Part shown: piece by piece, positions 7,939 through 15,352 of the stretch
How positions within the stretch are numbered: position 1 is the first letter of the stretch
Layout: each line of letters begins with the position of its first letter
DNA from: an uncultured Brachyspira sp.
GTDB taxonomy: Bacteria; Spirochaetota; Brachyspiria; Brachyspirales; Brachyspiraceae
Reading direction: 5' to 3'
Length of the DNA stretch: 22,275 bases
NCBI RefSeq assembly: GCF_910578695.1
Contig: NZ_CAJTQJ010000012.1
Span: 33,536 to 55,810, forward strand
Program-made: the position numbers and the translations under genes
Notes under the pieces: model-generated
Database searches by the model: none
What the model was told of the DNA's origin: nothing
What the model saw: only the letters and a program-made list of their open reading frames with translations

Positions 7939-8418
7939 ATGGTTTCAATTATAGAAGAGTTTAGAAAATTTATTATGCGTGGAAATGTATTAGATATGGC
8001 AGTAGGTATAATAATTGGTTCTTCATTTACAAGTATAGTAAATTCTTTTGTACAGGATATATTAATGCCTCCTATAGGCTTACTATTAAGCGGCATAGAT
8101 TTTTCTGATATATTTATAGTTATTAAAAAAGGAGTAGAAAATGCAGGTCCTTATAATTCTATTGAGGCTGCCAAAAATGCAGGTGCTATAGTAATAAGCG
8201 TCGGTGTTTTTCTCAATACTATAATAAGTTTTCTTATTACAGCAATGTCAATATTTATAATAATAAAAATTTTAAATAAAATGCAGGAAAAAATTATTCA
8301 AAAAGACGAAGATAAGGATAAAAGTAAAACTAATAAAATTTGTCCTTACTGCTGTTCTTCAATTAATATAAATGCAGTTAAATGTCCTAATTGTACTTCA
8401 GATTTAACTGATGAATAA
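7939..8418 (+). CDS. mscL: Large-conductance mechanosensitive channel MscL with zinc-ribbon-like tail
   Basis: Inner-membrane homopentameric channel that opens under membrane tension to release solutes on osmotic downshock. Typical MscL N-terminus EFRKFIMRGNVLDMAVGIIIGSSF leading into TM1 (about 15-45). A periplasmic loop follows, then TM2 (about 82-112) and a charged cytoplasmic stretch (KDEDKDKSK). The last 25 residues contain two CxxC pairs, CPYC (135-138) and CPNC (149-152), a small zinc-ribbon-like module; similar tails occur in some other bacterial MscL proteins. 159 residues. The ATG at 7939 is preferred over an in-frame TTG at 7933, because AAGG (7928-7931) lies seven bases before the ATG. 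Monocistronic; convergent with the next gene. Confidence 0.93.
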   Translation: MVSIIEEFRKFIMRGNVLDMAVGIIIGSSFTSIVNSFVQDILMPPIGLLLSGIDFSDIFIVIKKGVENAGPYNSIEAAKNAGAIVISVGVFLNTIISFLITAMSIFIIIKILNKMQEKIIQKDEDKDKSKTNKICPYCCSSININAVKCPNCTSDLTDE

Positions 8419-8453
8419 TTTATATATATTTATTTTTTAATTATATAAATTAT
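8415..8453. terminator. AT-only hairpin between convergent mscL and the next gene
   Basis: ATAATTTATATA (8415-8426, overlapping the mscL stop) is a perfect 12-base complement of TATATAAATTAT (8442-8453) with a T-rich loop. There is no G/C in the stem and no clean T-tract after it, so termination strength is doubtful. Confidence 0.35.
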
Positions 8454-8477
8454 ATAACAGAGATTATATACTAATAG

Positions 8478-9260
8478 TTAGTCTATATTCAAATCTATAA
8501 CTATATCTATTTCAGTTATTGAACAGTTTAATTTCTTTGCTATTTCTTCTTTGCTTAAACCTTCTTTATAAAGTTTAATTATATCATCATTTTTATTATA
8601 ACTTTTTATAGAGTTTTCTAACGGTTCATTTATCAATGCTATAGTTTTATCTTCTATAGGTTTATCATATATAGCCATATTTGTTTTTATAGTTTTATCT
8701 AATTTGCTTCTCAGTTTTTCTATGACTTCTTTTTTTGCTTCATCATCTATTGCTTTTACTGCTGTATCTATATTACTGCTTTTTTGGGTTTTGATTTTTG
8801 TTTTATTATTATTATCTATACTGTTTTTTTCTATTTTTTCATCAGGTTTTATATTATCTTTTATATTATTTTCTATATTATTATCTTCAACTCTTATATC
8901 TAATTTTTTATTTTCATTTGTATATAATTTTCCTTCACTAATATTATGTTCAATATTATCTTCTGGAGTAATAGCTTCAGGTTTTTCTGTAATTTCTGTA
9001 TTACTTATTTTTTTGCTTTGAAAACAATTTAATTCTTTTATCAGTCTGTTTGCTCTTACTATAGAATCTTCCAATATTGATATTCTTGATAATGCTATAT
9101 TATTAAATTCTTTAACTAAAGATTCTATTTCTTCTCTGGCTTTAGACATAGTTTCTTTTTCTAATCTTTCTCTAGCCTTTGAAACTATATAAATATAAAA
9201 AAGAGGCAAGGCAACTGCTAATATAATTATGTTTATTATTATACTTATTAAAATCTGCAT
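8478..9260 (-). CDS. Membrane-anchored protein with coiled coil and C-terminal HTH-like segment
   Basis: Unnamed. Residues 3-27 form one hydrophobic segment (signal anchor). They are followed by a charged, probably coiled-coil helix (28-80), a low-complexity Asn/Lys/Glu linker (about 85-165), and another helical stretch. The C-terminus resembles a helix-turn-helix: DIIKLYKEGLSKEEIAKKLN (225-244) plus CSITEIDIVIDL. This layout recalls SwrB/DUF6115-type proteins found near flagellar genes in Gram-positives; that link is inference from layout only. It follows the 9294-9659 gene by 33 bases and probably shares its transcript. The ATG has no Shine-Dalgarno, and the 11 codons back to the upstream stop are open and in frame, so the true start is uncertain. 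Confidence 0.7.
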   Translation of the reverse strand: MQILISIIINIIILAVALPLFYIYIVSKARERLEKETMSKAREEIESLVKEFNNIALSRISILEDSIVRANRLIKELNCFQSKKISNTEITEKPEAITPEDNIEHNISEGKLYTNENKKLDIRVEDNNIENNIKDNIKPDEKIEKNSIDNNNKTKIKTQKSSNIDTAVKAIDDEAKKEVIEKLRSKLDKTIKTNMAIYDKPIEDKTIALINEPLENSIKSYNKNDDIIKLYKEGLSKEEIAKKLNCSITEIDIVIDLNID

Positions 9261-9293
9261 ATTAAAATCTGTAATAGTAAAATTGATTATAAA

Positions 9294-9659
9294 TTATCCT
9301 AAAAGATCTATTCTTGAACCTTTAGTCTGTTCTGATGCAGAAACTTCTTCTATTTCTATAGTATTATCAAGCTCATTATTATCAATATTGTCTGTCATTT
9401 TCTTTTTATTTTTCTTTCTATATGACATATATCCTTGATCTTTAGGTTTCTGTTCATCTTTTCTTTCTTTTATTTTAGTTTCATCAGAAATATTTTCGGA
9501 TTTTACAACAGTTGAATCTTTTATATAAGAATCTCTATGTATATCTCTGTCTTCTGACTGCATAGCTATAGTTTTTGCAGCCATTTTGGTATGTTCCATT
9601 CTGCCAATATGAGATTGCTGCATATATAATTGCTGTAAATCTAAAGGTGCTATAGGCAT
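9294..9659 (-). CDS. Small charged hypothetical protein ending in GSRIDLLG
   Basis: 121 residues, function unknown. The N-terminus (MPIAPLDLQQLYMQQSHIGRMEH) looks like a short conserved amphipathic segment. The middle (about 35-90) is rich in Lys, Glu and Asp and is probably disordered. The C-terminus GSRIDLLG is distinct. I have an impression of similar N- and C-terminal signatures in small spirochaetal proteins near flagellar or motility genes, but cannot verify it here. No membrane segment or signal peptide. GGAG lies about nine to ten bases before the ATG, which supports the start. First gene of a likely two-gene unit with the membrane-anchored HTH-like protein. Confidence 0.65.
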   Translation of the reverse strand: MPIAPLDLQQLYMQQSHIGRMEHTKMAAKTIAMQSEDRDIHRDSYIKDSTVVKSENISDETKIKERKDEQKPKDQGYMSYRKKNKKKMTDNIDNNELDNTIEIEEVSASEQTKGSRIDLLG

Positions 9660-9708
9660 TATTTTTTAATCTCCGTATATTATGCCTTAAATTTATATCC
9701 TATTATTT

Positions 9709-9736
9709 AATATATACTTTTTTAATATTATTTCAA
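9709..9736 (-). promoter_or_regulatory. Candidate promoter for the 9659-8478 gene pair
   Basis: On the minus strand TTGAAA (9736-9731), a 16-base spacer and TATATT (9714-9709), about 50 bases before the ATG at 9659. A plausible housekeeping-type promoter in AT-rich DNA. Confidence 0.33.
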
Positions 9737-9800
9737 GTAAAAAAATAAATATATACATTATATATAACAATTTTTATTTGTTCCAATAAAATGATTTTTA

Positions 9801-10514
9801 TTATTTTTTATAAATAGAATATGCATAACTAATAACAGCACTGGCTGCAGATACATTTAAAGAATCAAAATCATTTACAGCATTTATAATGATGCTTCCG
9901 TCTGAGTTTTTTTTCAAAATATCTCTGACGCCGCTATGCTCATTACCCAATATAATAGCAGTAGGAAAATCAAATTTAAAATCCTCTAATGAAATTTCTC
10001 CCTTTTCGCTTGCATAATATATCCAAAAACCTTTATCTTTCATCAAATCTACAACTCTATTTAAATTAGTTTCTATAGATATAGGCAAATGATATGCAGC
10101 ACCTGATGATATTTCATAAACTTTTTCATTAATAGGGGCAGAATTGTCTTTAGGTATTATAATTCCTGCAGCATCAAAAAAATAAGCATTTCTAATAATA
10201 GCTCCTAAATTATGAACATCTGTTATAGAGTCAAGTATAAATATTAAAGGATTTTGTTTTTTTTCTAGTGCCTTTTCTATAAAGCTGTCTATTCCTATTT
10301 CAGCATTTTCTTTTATATCGGCGGCTATTGAATATACTTTTCCTATAATTTTTTCCATTTCATTTTTATCAGTATTTTTTATATTTACTTTATTTCTTTC
10401 AGCTAATTTAATAATATCTTTTTCCCTTTTTGAAATCGGAAATTTTATATATAAAGTTTTAACTAAATCTTTTGAAATAGCTTCAACTATAGAATTTTTA
10501 TTTGTTATAAACAT
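9801..10514 (-). CDS. rlmB: TrmH-family rRNA 2'-O-methyltransferase (RlmB-like)
   Basis: Predicted SAM-dependent 2'-O-ribose methyltransferase of 23S rRNA. It has a small N-terminal substrate-binding domain (about 1-75) and a SPOUT knot domain (about 88-237). The three SpoU motifs are seen: DSITDVHNLGAIIRNA (95-110, with Asn102 and Arg108), IILGNEHSGV (187-196), and FDSLNVSAASAVISYA (216-231). At 237 residues it is a typical RlmB/TrmH size. The exact target (G2251 in E. coli RlmB) cannot be proven from motifs alone; other TrmH-family targets are possible. TAGGA lies about ten bases before the ATG. The 128-base gap to the upstream acyl-CoA synthetase shows no clear terminator. Confidence 0.88.
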   Translation of the reverse strand: MFITNKNSIVEAISKDLVKTLYIKFPISKREKDIIKLAERNKVNIKNTDKNEMEKIIGKVYSIAADIKENAEIGIDSFIEKALEKKQNPLIFILDSITDVHNLGAIIRNAYFFDAAGIIIPKDNSAPINEKVYEISSGAAYHLPISIETNLNRVVDLMKDKGFWIYYASEKGEISLEDFKFDFPTAIILGNEHSGVRDILKKNSDGSIIINAVNDFDSLNVSAASAVISYAYSIYKK

Positions 10515-10642
10515 TATTTATTTTCCTAAATTTTAATTTTTTTATTTCTGTTAGTAATAAACTTGCATATAATTAGCTTATAGATTTAAAATTACTTTTT
10601 AATAATTACTGCCGTTTTTTTTAATATCATACTTTTATAATT

Positions 10643-12520
10643 TTACTTCATTTTATTAAATAAAGCATCTATTTTATTTTTATAAACTTCAATAACATTA
10701 TCTCTTTTTATTTTTAAAGACTGAGTTAAAAGATTATTTTCTATAGTAAACTCTTCATCTGTAATTATAATTTTTGATATAGTTTCATAAGGCTTAAATC
10801 CGTTTTTATAATTAATAAGATTACTCAAATCCTCTTTTATTAATTTATAAACTTCCTTTGAAGAGGCTAGAGTTTTTTCATCATAAGATATTTTATGTCT
10901 GTTAAAATAATCTTTTATATTTTCTTTATCTATTACTACAATAGCTCCAATAGAAGATTTATCCTGTCCTATAAGCATAATCTGAGAAATATAAACTGAT
11001 TCCATTGCTTTATTTTCTATAGGCTGAGGCTCTACATTCTCTCCTGTAAGAAGTACTATAGTTTCTTTAGCTCTTCCTGTTAAAACTATTTCTCCCTGCT
11101 GAGTATAAGTTCCTAAATCTCCTGAATTAAAATATCCGTCAATTTTTGACTGCTCTGTTAATTGAATATCTTTATAATACTCTTTAAATACATTAGGTCC
11201 TTTGATATAGCAAACTCCCATAACTCCGTCTTCGCATATATTTCCGTCTTTATCTCTGATTTCTATATTTACTTCAGGTATAGGACTTCCGCATGTTCCT
11301 CTGTAATTTTTATAAGGAGATCTTAATGTAACAACAGGAGAAGTTTCTGTTATGCCCCAGCCTACAATTAAATTTATGCCTACAGCCTCTACAAAATCTT
11401 CTATATACATAGGCAAAGCTCCGCCTCCTGATATAGTAAGACGCATTTTTCCTCCTGTCAGCTCTTGTATTTTACTATAAACCATTTTTTGAGCCATTTT
11501 ATGATAAATAGGATCAAATACACCTATACTGTATTCAGGTTTTTTATTATCTCTGTTTTCATCTCCTATTAAGTATACTAAATCATTTTGAAATCTCAAA
11601 CTTCTTATATATCTCATAGATCTTTTTATTAAAAATTTAGCAAGATTTTTAGCTAATATGCTTTTTTTATCTATATTTTTCATAACGGTATTGTATATGT
11701 TAACCCAAATAGCTGGTACAGAAATAAATATATCAGGCTTTTCTTCTGTAAAATCATTTTTTAAATATCTTTTATTAGTTATTGCTGTAAAGCATCCTGT
11801 TATTGCTGTTACATAAGATATTGTTCTTTCGTATATATGCCAAATTGGAAGTATGGTAAGAAGTTTTTCTCCGGGCTGAAGATTTATTATATCAGGAAGT
11901 ACTCTGATATTATGAAGTATATTTCCATGCGTAAGTATAACTCCTTTAGGTTTTCCAGTAGTTCCTGAGGTGTATATTATAGTTGCTGTACTGTCATTTG
12001 TTAATTTAGATGCTTTTTTTACTGCAAACTGTTCATCTCCTTTTAAAGTTTCTTCTCCGAGTTCTATAAACTTATCGAAAGAATATATATTATTATCAGG
12101 ATCATGTTTAGAACTGTCAAGAAAAATTATAAGAGATAAGTTTTTAATATTTTTTTCTATCTTTTTAAATACATATTCATTTTCTACAAGAACAGCTTCG
12201 GATTCGCTATGTTCTATTATGTAATTTAATTCATCAGAAGTTGAGTCTATGCCTCTAGGAACATCAGCACAGCCTAATGCTAAAAGAGCCATATCGCATA
12301 TAAACCATTCTATTCTATTTTCAGAAAATATAGCAGCATGTTTTTTTTCTAATCCCTTAATTTCAAATGCTTTAGCAGCAGCATTTATTTTATCATAAAG
12401 TTTTTTATATGTTATTGTAATTTTCTCTTCATTATTATTTCTATATCTATAAGCAGGATTTTGAGGCAAGTTTTCAACTGTTTCAAAAAAAGTACTAGGT
12501 ATGGATGTATAATTTCTCAT
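10643..12520 (-). CDS. AMP-dependent long-chain fatty-acid-CoA ligase-like protein
   Basis: ANL-superfamily adenylate-forming enzyme, most likely activating fatty acids to acyl-CoA at the membrane. Motifs: the P-loop-like YTSGTTGKPKG (183-193), GWGITETSPVV (387-397, adenine binding), SGDLG (466-470, ribose-binding Asp468), GRAKETIVLLTGENVEP (482-498), and a C-terminal SLKIKR containing the probable catalytic Lys. The 625-residue length and the linker style suit the long-chain acyl-CoA synthetase group rather than acetyl-CoA synthetase. The start is supported by CGGAGAT just before the ATG. Downstream of the glycosyltransferase by 85 bases. Substrate chain length cannot be read from the sequence. 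Confidence 0.9.
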   Translation of the reverse strand: MRNYTSIPSTFFETVENLPQNPAYRYRNNNEEKITITYKKLYDKINAAAKAFEIKGLEKKHAAIFSENRIEWFICDMALLALGCADVPRGIDSTSDELNYIIEHSESEAVLVENEYVFKKIEKNIKNLSLIIFLDSSKHDPDNNIYSFDKFIELGEETLKGDEQFAVKKASKLTNDSTATIIYTSGTTGKPKGVILTHGNILHNIRVLPDIINLQPGEKLLTILPIWHIYERTISYVTAITGCFTAITNKRYLKNDFTEEKPDIFISVPAIWVNIYNTVMKNIDKKSILAKNLAKFLIKRSMRYIRSLRFQNDLVYLIGDENRDNKKPEYSIGVFDPIYHKMAQKMVYSKIQELTGGKMRLTISGGGALPMYIEDFVEAVGINLIVGWGITETSPVVTLRSPYKNYRGTCGSPIPEVNIEIRDKDGNICEDGVMGVCYIKGPNVFKEYYKDIQLTEQSKIDGYFNSGDLGTYTQQGEIVLTGRAKETIVLLTGENVEPQPIENKAMESVYISQIMLIGQDKSSIGAIVVIDKENIKDYFNRHKISYDEKTLASSKEVYKLIKEDLSNLINYKNGFKPYETISKIIITDEEFTIENNLLTQSLKIKRDNVIEVYKNKIDALFNKMK

Positions 12521-12555
12521 AATATCTCCGAATGAATATAAAAAATGATTAATTC

Positions 12556-12588
12556 TAACTATTTTAGAATATAGTTAATTATAACTAT
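12556..12588. repeat. Alternating TAACTAT / ATAGTTA / TAACTAT motif before the acyl-CoA synthetase
   Basis: TAACTAT (12556-12562), ATAGTTA (12571-12577) and TAACTAT (12582-12588): the middle copy can pair with either neighbour, so two mutually exclusive 7-bp hairpins are possible. It lies 36-68 bases upstream of the minus-strand ATG at 12520. Confidence 0.35.
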
Positions 12589-12605
12589 AATACATATTGA
12601 AAATA

Positions 12606-13742
12606 TTACAAGCGATTTGCTATATATTTTATTACATTTTCGCTATATGATTGTACTGTAAAAGTATCTAATATATTTTTTGATGCAGAAACTATACTGC
12701 TTTTTATATTTTTATCTTTATACACAAGCATCATAGAATCAGATATTTGTTCTATATTATTCATATCGCAGCTTATAGAATAATTCTTTACTGCTTCATA
12801 AACTCCTGATTTATCCGAAATTATAGATATACATTGAGAGTATAATGCTTCTATAACGGTAAGTCCGAAAGGCTCATTAACAGCAGGCATTATCAAAGCA
12901 TAGCTTCTATTTAATAATTGATTTTTTTCCTCTTCAGATACAAAGCCTTTAAATATTATATTATTTTCCAAATTCATATCTTTTACAATGTGTTTTAAAT
13001 ATTTTTCATATCTTCCTTTTCCTGCTATTATAAATTTTAATTCTTTATCTTCTATTTTTTCAAGAAATAATTTAAAAGCATTAAAAGCATTTTCTAAATT
13101 TTTAGGCTTTTCTATCCTTCCTATATATAAAAAATAAGAGCCTTCATTTATTTCTGCAATTGTATTTGTATTAGTAATGCATGGATATATTATTTCGGCA
13201 TCTCTATTATAAACTCTTTTTACAGCTTCTTTAGTTCTGATACTATTTGACATTATATAATCTACTTTATTAATTGCCGATTTGTCTAAATGCATAGTAT
13301 ATCTTGCAATTATATCCCAAGTTTTTTGAAGTTTTTTATAGCTTTCATCATCATATCCGTAAAGCCTTATACTAGGTTCATGACAATACCAAAAACTTTT
13401 AGGTAATTTTATATTATTTTTTTCAGCATATTTAAATGCAAGTCCGTAAAATATTGCTGCTGGAAAATTATGTATTAATACAGCATCATAATTTTTTAAT
13501 TCATAAGCTAAAAATTTAGCTGTTTTATTAAAAATAAAAGGATTTAGCTTTATATCTGTTTTTATCTGCTTTATATAGTTTGGGGCATCATTCCTTAATC
13601 TATAAGTATAAATTGCAATTTCTATATTCAAACTAAAGCAGTATTTAGAAAATGCTAGTATAACATTTTCTGCTCCGCCTTTATATCCGAAAGTAGGGTG
13701 TATTATTGCTATTTTTTTTATATATTCAAGATAATTATTCAT
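12606..13742 (-). CDS. GT4-family glycosyltransferase
   Basis: Predicted retaining GT-B glycosyltransferase adding a nucleotide-sugar-derived sugar to a surface glycan or lipid. The N-terminal fold carries the Gly-rich HPTFGYKGGAENV (15-27); the C-terminal donor domain has YIGRIEKPKN (206-215) and FIIAGKGRYEKYL (237-249). The EX7E signature is NEPFGLTVIEAL with Glu290 and Glu298. No signal or TM segment, so it is cytoplasmic or peripherally attached. 378 residues is normal. The ATG has no recognisable Shine-Dalgarno upstream (only A/T), yet the conserved N-terminal strand begins about residue 10 and no other start fits. No other glycan genes flank it, so the acceptor is unknown. Confidence 0.87.
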   Translation of the reverse strand: MNNYLEYIKKIAIIHPTFGYKGGAENVILAFSKYCFSLNIEIAIYTYRLRNDAPNYIKQIKTDIKLNPFIFNKTAKFLAYELKNYDAVLIHNFPAAIFYGLAFKYAEKNNIKLPKSFWYCHEPSIRLYGYDDESYKKLQKTWDIIARYTMHLDKSAINKVDYIMSNSIRTKEAVKRVYNRDAEIIYPCITNTNTIAEINEGSYFLYIGRIEKPKNLENAFNAFKLFLEKIEDKELKFIIAGKGRYEKYLKHIVKDMNLENNIIFKGFVSEEEKNQLLNRSYALIMPAVNEPFGLTVIEALYSQCISIISDKSGVYEAVKNYSISCDMNNIEQISDSMMLVYKDKNIKSSIVSASKNILDTFTVQSYSENVIKYIANRL

Positions 13743-13876
13743 TTAATAAATAATAATATATTTTTTATAATCTTACAAGTTAAAAATGATTTTAATATTT
13801 TTTATAACAATTTATAATTTATGCATTCAAAAGAAAATAATAATTAAAAAAGCGATAATCAAAAAAAATAATAAAT

Positions 13877-13910
13877 AAAAAAAAGCAGACTATATATTAT
13901 ATAATCTGCT
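13877..13910 (-). terminator. Intrinsic terminator downstream of the galactokinase-like gene
   Basis: On the minus strand AGCAGA (13910-13905) and TCTGCT (13889-13884) form a G/C-containing stem around an AT-rich, partly self-complementary loop, followed at once by a run of seven Ts (13883-13877). It begins about 44 bases after the stop codon. The rest of the 13743-13953 gap is AT-rich with nothing recognised. Confidence 0.75.
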
Positions 13911-13953
13911 GTTTTATTAAAAATTTTCAAATAATTTAATATTTAACAAAAAA

Positions 13954-15135
13954 TTATTCCTCTGTAGGAAGAATCCTAGTACCATTAGATAGTTTTAATA
14001 TATAAACATCAGCATCTCTTCTAGTTCTTTCTTTATAATGAGAATATAAATTTTCTATAACATTTTCAACTTCAGTTTTTTTGAGGAATAATAAAACTCC
14101 TCCTCCAAAACCTGTTCCTATCATTCTGGCACCTAAAACACCATCCATATTCATAGATTCTTCAACTAATATATCTAATTCTGCAGTTGAAACTTCATAT
14201 AATTTGCTCAAACCGTCATGAGTTTTAAGTATTAAATTAGATAAATCTTTAACAGAACCTTTCTTTATAGCTTTAACCGCCTGATTAACTCTATCCTGTT
14301 CTGATGAAACATATAAAGCCCGTCTTTGTTCTTTATTCTGCAAATTTTCTTTGATAAAATCAGCATCTTTAGACTTCAAATCAGATAATGATTTCAAATT
14401 ATTTTTTTTCTCTTTAAGTTTTTTTAAAGCATTTTCACATTCTCTTTTTCTGGCATTATATTCACTATCGCTTGAAGTTCTTTTCTTATTGCTATTAACA
14501 ACAGCCATACAATAATCGCCTAAATTAAAATCAAAATATTCATATTTAAGTGTTTTTATATTAAATAAAAATAAAGTATTTTCCTTAGACATAAATATAG
14601 TAACATGATCGCTTAAAGATGTTCTATGAGAAGCATATTTTATTTCGCCTTCATAAGATAATTTAGCCATTTCAATAGGTTCTACATCTTTAATATTATT
14701 TATATCCAAAGCGGCAAATGTAAGGCATGCACATAATGAACTGGACGAAGCCAAAGAAGTATTAAAAGGCAAATCTGTATATACAAATATATCCATACCA
14801 TGTATTTTATATTCTTTCTCTAAAAGCACAGAATAAACACCCTTAAAATAAACAGCCCATTCATCTTCTTTATTTTTTTCTAAATCATCTAATGTAAATG
14901 ATTTTCTGGCTTTAAAGGAATGAGCATATATATTAACTTTATTATCAGGTCTTTTTCTAGCTACTATATAAGTTCCTCTATCAACAGCACAAGTTATTGT
15001 ATCTCCGCCCGAATAATCTATAAGCTCCCCTATAACTGTAACTCTTCCCGGAGCAAAATAAAGTTTCGTCTCTCCTTTATGTCCGAAAACTTCTCTGAAT
15101 CTTGCCGATATTTTTAAATGTAATCTAGGTATCAT
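13954..15135 (-). CDS. galK: Galactokinase-like GHMP kinase with altered signature motifs
   Basis: Looks like galactokinase (ATP + sugar to sugar-1-phosphate): 393 residues, PGRVTVIGELIDYSGG near the N-terminus, a Ser-rich phosphate loop at 123-134, a conserved NSNKKRTSSDSEYNARKRECE segment, and the C-terminal MIGTGFGGG (338-346). Residues aligning with galactokinase Arg, Glu, Asp and catalytic Asp are kept (Arg31, Glu37, Asp40, Asp176), as is Tyr226. Differences: the sugar-binding His after Glu is Leu38, the usual GRVNLIGEHTDYN is changed at several places, and the phosphate loop is PFNTSLASSSSL, lacking both glycines of PxGxGLSSS. It may therefore use another sugar or have low activity. No galT, galE or mgl gene is nearby. 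AGAGA precedes the ATG. Divergent from the gene at 15353. Confidence 0.8.
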   Translation of the reverse strand: MIPRLHLKISARFREVFGHKGETKLYFAPGRVTVIGELIDYSGGDTITCAVDRGTYIVARKRPDNKVNIYAHSFKARKSFTLDDLEKNKEDEWAVYFKGVYSVLLEKEYKIHGMDIFVYTDLPFNTSLASSSSLCACLTFAALDINNIKDVEPIEMAKLSYEGEIKYASHRTSLSDHVTIFMSKENTLFLFNIKTLKYEYFDFNLGDYCMAVVNSNKKRTSSDSEYNARKRECENALKKLKEKKNNLKSLSDLKSKDADFIKENLQNKEQRRALYVSSEQDRVNQAVKAIKKGSVKDLSNLILKTHDGLSKLYEVSTAELDILVEESMNMDGVLGARMIGTGFGGGVLLFLKKTEVENVIENLYSHYKERTRRDADVYILKLSNGTRILPTEE

Positions 15136-15290
15136 ACTAATCTCTCAAAAATTATCTGTTATAAATATCATAAAATGAAAAAAAATCAATAGTATAAACT
15201 GCTGTAATCATAAAAAAATAATATTTTTATATTATATATTTATAAATCGTAAATTTTCTACAAAACTAAAATAAAATAATTTTTTAAATA

Positions 15291-15319
15291 TTGATTTTGA
15301 TATAAAATAATAATATAAT
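15291..15319 (+). promoter_or_regulatory. Candidate sigma-70-type promoter for the cysteine desulfidase-like gene
   Basis: TTGATT (15291-15296), exactly 17 bases, then TATAAT (15314-15319), 33 bases before the ATG at 15353. The consensus -10 and ideal spacing make this the best promoter match in the window. The remaining 15136-15290 stretch is AT-rich without recognised sites. Confidence 0.5.
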
Positions 15320-15352
15320 ATTAAAAAATATGTTTAGGCAGATTATAATTTT

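Noticed and set aside
7860..8096. Minus-strand 78-codon frame over the mscL start
   Set aside because: Overlaps the clear MscL N-terminus and promoter region; no ribosome binding site.
8704..9438. Hydrophobic plus-strand frames (8704-9021 and 9229-9438)
   Set aside because: Leu/Ser/Phe-rich translations are the expected complement of Lys/Glu/Asn-rich coding sequence on the other strand.
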